From Azoarcus olearius (GTDB lineage Bacteria > Pseudomonadota > Gammaproteobacteria > Burkholderiales > Rhodocyclaceae): a stretch of 64,000 bases of DNA. Shown piece by piece: positions 57,814-64,000 of the stretch (the stretch's first letter is position 1; every line of letters begins with the position of its first letter). The translations under genes and the position numbers were made by a program. The stretch spans positions 2,914,001 to 2,978,000 of the forward strand of contig NZ_CP016210.1 in assembly GCF_001682385.1 (NCBI RefSeq). Reading direction: 5' to 3'. Under the pieces are notes generated by a model that had not been told where the DNA came from, made no database searches, and was given only the letters and a program-made list of their open reading frames with translations.

Positions 57814-57842
57814 AAAGCCCTGCTCCGGCAGGGCTTTTTCAT
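57814..57842 (+). terminator. Rho-independent terminator after the OmpA-family gene
   Basis: Arms 57814-57823 and 57828-57837 form a ten-base-pair stem (AAAGCCCTGC/GCAGGGCTTT) with a four-base loop, followed by TTCATTTT. It lies 18 bases after the stop codon. Confidence 0.85.
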
Positions 57843-57901
57843 TTTGTGCGAACCCTGCCGCCGGTTCCCGGCTGCACCTCCCTGCCCTGCGAGGCCACCG
57901 A

Positions 57902-58603
57902 ATGAATACCAACGCCGACCCCGCCGAAGTCCAGAAATTCAGCGACCTCGCCCACCGCTGGTGGGACCCTGCGTCCGAATTCAAGCCCCTGCACGAGATC
58001 AATCCGTTACGCCTCGACTGGATCGACGGCCACTGCGGCCTAGCTGGCAAGAAGGTGCTCGACGTCGGTTGCGGCGGCGGCCTGCTGTCCGAAGGCATGG
58101 CGCAGCGGGGCGCCGAGGTGTCCGGCATCGATCTGTCGGAAAAAGCGCTCGGCGTCGCCCGGCTGCACCTGTACGAAAGCGGACTTCAGGTCGATTACCA
58201 GCTGACCAGCGCGGAAGCACACGCGGCCACTCATCCGGCACAGTTCGATGTGGTGACCTGCATGGAGATGCTGGAGCACGTGCCCAACCCCGAAAGCACG
58301 GTGCACGCCTGCGCGCAGATGGCAAAGCCCGGCGGCGCGGTGTTCTTCTCCACGCTCAACCGCAATTTCAAAGCGTATCTGTTCGCGGTGGTCGGCGCTG
58401 AATACCTGCTGAACCTGCTGCCACGCGGCACGCACGACTACGCCAAGTTCATCAAACCGTCCGAACTCTCGCGGTACTGCCGCAACGCCGGCCTGGAGCT
58501 CGTCTCCCTGTCTGGCATGACCTACAACCCGATCACCAAGGTCTATGCCCTGAGCCGCGACACCGATGTGAATTACATGGTGCACGCACGCAAGCTCGGG
58601 TAA
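57902..58603 (+). CDS. ubiG: Ubiquinone biosynthesis O-methyltransferase UbiG
   Basis: A 233-residue SAM-dependent methyltransferase doing both O-methylations of ubiquinone synthesis. The start [20 protein letters not shown] and [16 protein letters not shown] are diagnostic. The SAM site is [17 protein letters not shown], with [19 protein letters not shown] and [29 protein letters not shown] at about 145-175. The length is normal. It is separated from the OmpA-family gene by a terminator and so has its own promoter or relies on read-through. Confidence 0.97.
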   Translation: MNTNADPAEVQKFSDLAHRWWDPASEFKPLHEINPLRLDWIDGHCGLAGKKVLDVGCGGGLLSEGMAQRGAEVSGIDLSEKALGVARLHLYESGLQVDYQLTSAEAHAATHPAQFDVVTCMEMLEHVPNPESTVHACAQMAKPGGAVFFSTLNRNFKAYLFAVVGAEYLLNLLPRGTHDYAKFIKPSELSRYCRNAGLELVSLSGMTYNPITKVYALSRDTDVNYMVHARKLG

Positions 58604-58755
58604 GACCGGCGGAAAGTTGGGCGGGAAGCGGCTCTGCTCCTGCCCCTCGGAGGCGGGATCGGACACGGCCATCCCGCCGCCCCGGAACATGGCCTGTCCT
58701 GATGGCCGCCTGCGGCGTGATTTCGCCGTGCCGAGAAGCGACAGCGCCGGGAAAT

Positions 58756-58791
58756 AAAAAAGCCGATCGACATTATCGATCGGCTTTTTTT
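58756..58791 (-). terminator. Terminator of the initiator tRNA transcript
   Basis: A long perfect inverted repeat: AAAAAAGCCGATCGA (58757-58771), a short loop and the complementary arm ending in a run of T at 58791. On the minus strand it follows the tRNA 3-prime end by 31 bases and has its own T run, so it ends the tRNA transcript; it may also end ubiG transcription. Confidence 0.9.
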
Positions 58792-58821
58792 GTCGAGAAC
58801 CTAAATCAGGTCCTCGAGGTG

Positions 58822-58899
<78 letters not shown>

Positions 58900-58913
58900 T
58901 CGGAGAAGGCATA

Positions 58914-58942
58914 ACTATATACAGTCGATCATTGCCCGTCAA
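58914..58942 (-). promoter_or_regulatory. Sigma-70 promoter of the initiator tRNA gene
   Basis: On the minus strand TTGACG (58942-58937) and TATAGT (58919-58914) are separated by exactly 17 bases in an AT-rich stretch. Transcription would start near 58907, about eight bases before the tRNA 5-prime end. Both hexamers match sigma-70 consensus at five of six positions. Confidence 0.85.
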
Positions 58943-59027
58943 GGTTTTTATCAAGAATTCTTCAATATGCGGCCGCTTGGCAGTTCAGCCGTGTTCCTGA
59001 CCGCCTGCTGTGCCGCGCGCCCCTGCC

Positions 59028-60296
59028 CTACTCCTGGGCGGATCCGGGGCGTTCGTCCGTCACCCATATGGGCGCGGCGAGTTGCGACCACTCGCGGCGA
59101 TAGCGCGCCGCGAGCGCTTCTGCCTCCTTTGCCAGGATGGTCGTGTCGGCCCCGAGACACGTGTTCAGCGCGTCCGCCAGCCCCGCCACTCCGGACTCCG
59201 CTGGCCCCGCCGTCGAGGGCCAGGTCTCGAGATAGGCGTGGGTCTTTGCGCCCTGCTCCGCGGCGGCGCTACTTCGTAAGGTCAGTGCCGGACGGCCGAA
59301 GGCCAAGGCGACGATGCGCCCGTGCAGGCTGCTTCCACAGTAGCCGGCCGCGCCCGCCAGCAACGCACACAGGTCGAGCACATGCAGCGAAGCGAAAACG
59401 CGCACCGGGGTACGCATGCGTGCCGCCAGTCGCGTCAACGTGAAGAAGTCGTCGTGCCATGGCGCGGCCCCCGCTCTGAACAGCACCGTGGCCTGCCCGG
59501 TTGTCAGCGCGACGCGGTCGAGTTCGCCGGCAAGACGCGCCAAACTGGCATCGTCCTCAAAACCCGGACCCAACTGCACGGCCACATAACCACGCGGAAA
59601 CAGGCGGCGGATCAACGCGGGCTCGCCCCTTGCCGCACGGCGGACGACAGCGTCACCCAGAATCGAGGCGGTCATCACCGCCGGATCGGGCAGCAGCACG
59701 GCCCCGATGCCCCAGGCCGCGAGGGTGGCCTGCGTATGGCGGTCTCGCACGCCCACCGCCGCGGCATCCCTCAGCGCCGCGCGCACCGTATCGCGGAATG
59801 GTGCCGGGCGCGCCGCAAGCCCCACGCCCCCGACCGCGTTGTGGATGATCGTCGTCCCGGCCGGCACGCGTCCGCCCGCCACCGCATAAGGCGCCAGCGC
59901 AGTGGAGCCGGTTTGCTCGGCAGCCCAGTCGGCGGCGGCTGCAGGCAAACCCTGGAAGCGCGCGATGGCCTGACCGGCACCGTCCCGCGTCTGCAGCATC
60001 ACCGCGGCCTGCCATGCATCGCAGTCCAGCAATTCACCGCCGGCATGCACCAGCACCGGCGGCGGACCCTCCCAGTTCGCGGTTAGCTGCCCCAGGGCGT
60101 AAACCCGGTGTCCGCCCCAGCGCCGCAGGTCGCGGGCGGCGAGGCCCGCCGGGATGCAACGGCGCCCCGGTAGCAGCGCGGCCACGAGGTGCGGAAACAG
60201 CAGATCGCCAAGGTTATGCCGATCGAAGGAGCCGAACAGGATGACGGGCGTCGCGGCGTGCAGGCGATCCCTGCTGGCGGAGGAGGCGGGGACCAT
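59028..60296 (-). CDS. Polysaccharide pyruvyl transferase-like protein
   Basis: A 422-residue protein resembling the CsaB/PssM polysaccharide pyruvyl transferase family, GT-B-like enzymes that add pyruvate ketals to surface sugars. The N-terminal ILFGSFDRHNLGDLLFPHLVAALL is the typical first motif (the NxGD loop). VGVRDRHTQATLAAWGI and LLPDPAVM match the central region, and GSSLHGRIVALAFGRPALTL is the conserved SxHGxI motif. The ATG at 60296 puts the first motif near the N-terminus; an upstream ATG at 60416 adds non-coding-looking sequence. No other polysaccharide genes adjoin it. Confidence 0.85.
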   Translation of the reverse strand: MVPASSASRDRLHAATPVILFGSFDRHNLGDLLFPHLVAALLPGRRCIPAGLAARDLRRWGGHRVYALGQLTANWEGPPPVLVHAGGELLDCDAWQAAVMLQTRDGAGQAIARFQGLPAAAADWAAEQTGSTALAPYAVAGGRVPAGTTIIHNAVGGVGLAARPAPFRDTVRAALRDAAAVGVRDRHTQATLAAWGIGAVLLPDPAVMTASILGDAVVRRAARGEPALIRRLFPRGYVAVQLGPGFEDDASLARLAGELDRVALTTGQATVLFRAGAAPWHDDFFTLTRLAARMRTPVRVFASLHVLDLCALLAGAAGYCGSSLHGRIVALAFGRPALTLRSSAAAEQGAKTHAYLETWPSTAGPAESGVAGLADALNTCLGADTTILAKEAEALAARYRREWSQLAAPIWVTDERPGSAQE

Positions 60297-60652
60297 GGAA
60301 ACAGTGTGGCGAGCAGACCATCGCCCGGCAACGCCAGCCATGTCGCCACAGGGCGCGATAGGGAAAGGAATCCCGCCGCATCGGCATGCGCCGCAGGAAT
60401 GCAACGCTTCTTGCAAGCGGGGTATTTCCTGCTACCACTTAACTAACCCATCGCCGGTCCCGAGAAGGTGCGCCGAACATCGGCCACCCCGCCCAACCCC
60501 CTGCCGGCAGAGAGATTCGCCGGGCCGCGGCAGTCGGCCGGTATCGCCGCTGCATGCGTGATTTCGCCTTCGTCATGCCCTCTCGTCATCGAGGCGTCCG
60601 ATCGCGTGCCGCGCCCCGGTTGCCGTTTCGCCACCTGCAGGAGGAACGCGCC

Positions 60653-63256
60653 ATGGCGACACGCCCCTTGCTCGCTGCCCTGTCGATCATCCTCGTCGTG
60701 CTCGCGGCACTGCCGCTTGTCGCGCAGACGCCGCCTCCCGGCAGCGGCACGCCGGCGGCCGATCCGGCACCTCCGCAAACGCCTGCCGCGAACGCGGTGC
60801 ACGAACAGGACAAGCCCTATTTCGAAGCCTGCGCGCGCGAAGGACTGACCGCCTCGCAGTGCGCCGGACGCCTGATCTGGTTCAAGGCCACCGCAGGCAA
60901 CGAACGCTTTCACACCTACGTGTTCCAGCAGCGCGTGGGCGTGCTCATCGACTGGTTCCGCGTGCTGCGCGCCGATCAGCGCGACGACCGCTTCCGCGCC
61001 TGGGGCATCATCAACGACCCCGCCTGCTGCGTGCCGGGCAGCGCCAACTGCCCGGCGCAGAGCCTCGACGAAACCTACGGCCTCGACTGGTGCCCGGGCG
61101 ACGAGGAACTGCTGCGCTACGTCGGCCGCGAAGGCTACCGCGACCCTGCCTGCGATTTCGTCGACGCGCCGATGGCCGAAGGCGACCCGCACGGCCCCGC
61201 CGACCAGCGCCAATCCGCCTGTGACCTGCGCTTCGGCACCTCCACCGGCGCGCTTGGCATCCGCAAGTTTCCCAACCCGCGGTTCGACAAGGCCGCCTGG
61301 CAGCAGCTCAACGGCAGGCTAGGCACATGGGGCGGCTACAACCGCCGCATCCCGGCCGCAGGCGGCGCGGCAGAACCGGAACGCTCGCGGCTGATGGACG
61401 GCGCGGTGGAACCGCCCTTCCTGATCGGCACCTCCTGCGGCTCCTGCCACATTGCGTTCGACCCGCTCAACCCGCCAACCGACCCGGCCCACCCGCAGTG
61501 GGAGAACATCAAGGGCCTGATCGGCAACCAATACACCCGCATCTCCGAGATCATGGTCTCCGGCATGGCCAGCAACACGCTGGAATGGCAGATGTTCGCC
61601 CACGCCCGGCCCGGCACCAGCGACACATCGGCGATTCCCACCGACCAGGTGAACAACCCCGGCACCATCAACGCGCTGATCAACATCCCGCAGCGGCCGG
61701 TGTTCGCCAACGAGGCGGTGCTGAAATGGCGCAAGGTGAATAGCTGTGGCGAAGGCGGTGGCAATGCCAACGGCGGCGCCGACGAAACCCGCTGCTGGTG
61801 CGAACCCGGCCGCAACGGCAAGTGCTGGAAGAAGTCGATGCAGCAGGACACCGTGCATCACATCCTCAAGGGCGGCGAGGACTCCATTGGCGCGCTCGAA
61901 GCCATCCAGCGCGTGTATTTCAACATCGGCTCGTGTTCCGAACAGTGCTGGGTCAATCACCTCAGCGACCTGCGCCAGCTCGACCCGCAGCAGCGCGGCT
62001 TCGGCCAGACCCCGTTCGACATCGGTCAGTGCCGGCGCGACTGCCCCAACTTCCGCGCCATCGAGGACCGCCTCGGCAACCTCCTCGACTTCTTCATGTC
62101 TGCCGAGGCCGCCGCCACCGACCTGCGCGCAGCGCGCGAGAACGTGCTGCGCATGCGCTCGCCCGGGGCGCGCTACACCGAGCAGGACCTGATCGCCGAC
62201 CTCGAGCGCGAATTCGGCCCCAACGCCGTCGCGCGCGGCCGCGACGTGTTCGCCAATACCTGCGCCCGCTGCCACTCCAGCCAGCCGGAGGCTGCCGCTG
62301 GCCAGTTCGCTGCGCTCGACTTCCACAAGCTGGATCTCAAGAGTGGCCTGCGTCAGGACTGGCTGGGCAACGACAAACCGACACCCGCGAGCGAGGTCGG
62401 CACCTTCCGCTGCCGCGCGCTGCATTCCAACCACATGGCCGGCCACGTCTGGCAGGAATACGGCTCGGAAACCCTGCGCGCGCAGCCGCCGGACCCCAAC
62501 ATCAAGGAGCCCGGCGACGGCGGCCGCGGCCACTACCGCAACATCTCGCTGCTCAACCTGTGGGCCCACGCGCCCTTCATGCACAACAACGCAATCGGCC
62601 CCGAGCTGTGCGGCAAGCCGCAGCACGCGGAGAACGACTTCTACGCGCAGCGTCCGCGCTATGTGGATGGCAGCCTGGTGAAGCTGCTGCCGCCCGGGCA
62701 GCAGCCCGCCTGCGTCGCCTACGACCCCAGCGTCGAGGGCCGCTACCAGCTCTACAAGGCGTCGATGATGGAGCTGCTGCACCCCGGCCAGCGCCTGCCC
62801 AAGGTCACGCTGCTCAACCAGGACGTCACGCTGCGCATCGGTCCCCGGCTGTGGGATGGCACCGAACGCGAAACCCTGCTCGGCTTCGCGCTCACCATCC
62901 CGGCCGAGATCGAGGGCCGCGGCGTCACCGCCGGCACGCTCGGCAATTTCCAGCACAAGCAGTTCGTGGTCGATCTGGTGCACGCCCGCACCGCCCCGGA
63001 GGAGACCCGCAGCGCGCTGCGCCAGCGCCTGGGTGACGAGACCGGCGGCCGCGTGTTCGACGACCTGCGCGCAATCGGCGAGGAACTGGCCGGCAAACCC
63101 AACGCGCTGGTGGAGGCGCTGCGCGCGCGCCCCCATCTGGTCAAGCAGGCCTACAGCAGTTGCACCGCCGAGATCGAGAACGAAGGCCACCGCTTCGGCG
63201 AAGACCTCCCGGACGGCGACAAGAACGCCCTGATCGCCTTCCTCGCCACGCTGTAA
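60653..63256 (+). CDS. Large exported di-haem cytochrome c-like protein
   Basis: An 867-residue periplasmic protein with a Sec signal (LAALSIILVVLAALPLVAQT) and two haem c sites, CGSCH at 262-266 and CARCH at 537-541. Many additional Cys (CCVPGSANCPAQ, CGEGGG, CWCEPGRNGKCW, CSEQCW, CRRDCPN) suggest several disulfides. The sequence after the second haem (GHYRNISLLNLWAHAPFMHNNAIG) resembles the C-terminal part of di-haem peroxidase-related proteins. It is much longer than CcpA/MauG enzymes of about 350-400 residues. The role is unknown; an oxidoreductase is plausible. The ATG has GGAGG upstream. The next gene begins 12 bases after its stop. Confidence 0.82.
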   Translation: MATRPLLAALSIILVVLAALPLVAQTPPPGSGTPAADPAPPQTPAANAVHEQDKPYFEACAREGLTASQCAGRLIWFKATAGNERFHTYVFQQRVGVLIDWFRVLRADQRDDRFRAWGIINDPACCVPGSANCPAQSLDETYGLDWCPGDEELLRYVGREGYRDPACDFVDAPMAEGDPHGPADQRQSACDLRFGTSTGALGIRKFPNPRFDKAAWQQLNGRLGTWGGYNRRIPAAGGAAEPERSRLMDGAVEPPFLIGTSCGSCHIAFDPLNPPTDPAHPQWENIKGLIGNQYTRISEIMVSGMASNTLEWQMFAHARPGTSDTSAIPTDQVNNPGTINALINIPQRPVFANEAVLKWRKVNSCGEGGGNANGGADETRCWCEPGRNGKCWKKSMQQDTVHHILKGGEDSIGALEAIQRVYFNIGSCSEQCWVNHLSDLRQLDPQQRGFGQTPFDIGQCRRDCPNFRAIEDRLGNLLDFFMSAEAAATDLRAARENVLRMRSPGARYTEQDLIADLEREFGPNAVARGRDVFANTCARCHSSQPEAAAGQFAALDFHKLDLKSGLRQDWLGNDKPTPASEVGTFRCRALHSNHMAGHVWQEYGSETLRAQPPDPNIKEPGDGGRGHYRNISLLNLWAHAPFMHNNAIGPELCGKPQHAENDFYAQRPRYVDGSLVKLLPPGQQPACVAYDPSVEGRYQLYKASMMELLHPGQRLPKVTLLNQDVTLRIGPRLWDGTERETLLGFALTIPAEIEGRGVTAGTLGNFQHKQFVVDLVHARTAPEETRSALRQRLGDETGGRVFDDLRAIGEELAGKPNALVEALRARPHLVKQAYSSCTAEIENEGHRFGEDLPDGDKNALIAFLATL

Positions 63257-63268
63257 AGGGGGACCGCC

Positions 63269-64000
63269 ATGACTGCCTCCGCTCCGCTTCGCACGCTTGC
63301 CGGCACCGCCCTCGCCGTGCTGGCGCTCGGCACCGGCTGCGATTTCTTCGACCGCCGCGACCGCACGGCCCCCGAGATCGCCTTCATGAGCCACGGCGAC
63401 GGCTACGCCGCCAAGCCCGACTTCGCCCGGCTGGAATACGAGCACCCGCTGGCGTCGGCCGACCTCTACAAGATCACCCCGGCCAACCTGTCCTTTCTCG
63501 ACCAGGAGCAGGTGGACCAGATCTACGCCCGCCTGACCGCCGGCCCGATTCCGGACGGCGCCTTCGACGGCGACCTGTTCTTTCCGCGCGGCGGCAGCGG
63601 CCGGCTGCGGCTGTCGGAGATCGCCGGCGGCGGGTTGAAGTCGCTCGCGGTCAATGTCGGCGGCGCCAAGCTCGACCTGATCGGCGAGACCTTGTGGAAG
63701 GGCAAGGTCTTCTTCCGCGACCAACGCCTGCTGCGCAACCGCATTGAAGACCTCGCTCCGCTGCGCCAGTTGGGGCTGGTGCAGGACAGCGCGGAGCAGC
63801 CGCTCGCCACCACCCGCATCGACGGCAAGGAACAGTGGCTGCTGTTCCCGGCCAAGCTGTACTGCGGCCAGAGCCTGCTCGACGGCCGGCGCGAATCCAT
63901 CATCATCGACTACGCCTTCACCGACCAGCTGCCCGGCTACCGCCGCATGCCCGACGTGATGGCCGGGCGCGACGGCTTTGCGATCCGCGACGAGATCCGC
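63269..64000 (+). CDS. Lipoprotein encoded beside the di-haem cytochrome (partial at window end)
   Basis: An open frame of 244 codons running off the window, starting at ATG 63269 with GGGGGA just upstream. The N-terminus is a lipoprotein signal with lipobox LGTGC (GTALAVLALGTGCDFF). The visible mature part includes DLYKITPANLSFLDQEQVDQIYARL and IAGGGLKSLAVNVGGAKL. I do not recognise the family. The 12-base gap to the cytochrome gene indicates an operon, so it may be a membrane-anchored partner or redox subunit of that protein. Confidence 0.75.
   Translation, partial: MTASAPLRTLAGTALAVLALGTGCDFFDRRDRTAPEIAFMSHGDGYAAKPDFARLEYEHPLASADLYKITPANLSFLDQEQVDQIYARLTAGPIPDGAFDGDLFFPRGGSGRLRLSEIAGGGLKSLAVNVGGAKLDLIGETLWKGKVFFRDQRLLRNRIEDLAPLRQLGLVQDSAEQPLATTRIDGKEQWLLFPAKLYCGQSLLDGRRESIIIDYAFTDQLPGYRRMPDVMAGRDGFAIRDEIR

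Noticed and set aside
58604-58755. Possible small RNA between ubiG and the tRNA terminator
   Set aside because: No promoter or independent terminator was found on either strand for this segment; it is simply the spacer ahead of the shared hairpin.

Overview
The window is a GC-rich (roughly 70 percent) chromosomal stretch of a Gram-negative bacterium. Its gene content (bamE-fur-recN, nadK-hrcA-hemH, pilU, ubiG, HlyD/TolC and RND exporters, a strong c-di-GMP and two-component complement, haem peroxidases and c-type cytochromes) suggests a betaproteobacterium of the Rhodocyclales type (Azoarcus/Thauera/Aromatoleum-like). The assignment is by family resemblance only; no 16S rRNA is present.

Layout. 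1-7.2 kb: end of a chemoreceptor, a DyP peroxidase, a protein that looks like the C-terminal half of a CCA-adding enzyme with a decayed HD motif, an AEC permease, a leader/attenuator region in front of an EamA permease, pilU and a small secreted protein. 7.5-20.1 kb: one long operon for a 2239-residue repeat protein (VCBS, Calx-beta-like and six 107-residue cadherin-like repeats), with a TolC-like lipoprotein, a soluble HlyD-like adaptor, a membrane HlyD adaptor with a GAF-like cytoplasmic domain, and a PqqD-like/M50 protease/HlyD fusion. There is no ABC ATPase. I consider this the most interesting system in the window. 20.2-24.5 kb: a small exported protein, an orphan QueC-like PP-loop protein, an orphan Anbu proteasome-like hydrolase, and a BON-domain protein with a long Gln/Gly/Tyr low-complexity region. 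24.7-29.7 kb: a di-haem peroxidase behind an FNR/Anr-type box, a Lipoprotein_15-family protein leading into an ECF sigma/anti-sigma pair, a CBS pair protein and a cation/proton antiporter.

29.7-46 kb: a PAS-GGDEF-EAL protein, a LysR regulator divergent from a complete RND pump operon (adaptor, permease, outer-membrane lipoprotein), a DUF2867-like protein coupled to a two-helix membrane protein, an MFS permease divergent from an AraC regulator, and a large hybrid histidine kinase. 45.9-53 kb: housekeeping genes dapB, bamE, fur, recN, nadK, hrcA, hemH and a small membrane protein. 53-64 kb: an EF-hand-rich protein, a Ser/Thr kinase fused to a cyclic-nucleotide-binding domain, mtaD, an OmpA-family protein, ubiG, an initiator tRNA with a clear promoter and terminator, a polysaccharide pyruvyl transferase-like protein, an 867-residue di-haem cytochrome and the start of a partner lipoprotein cut by the window end.

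Functionally, several units are self-contained: surface adhesion/secretion (7.5-20.1 kb), drug or solvent efflux with its own regulator (32.7-40 kb), extracytoplasmic signalling (26-27.7 kb) and c-di-GMP/phosphorelay signalling (29.7-32.6 and 43.4-45.9 kb). Very long open frames antisense to or out of frame with the repeat protein are coding shadows and are not annotated.
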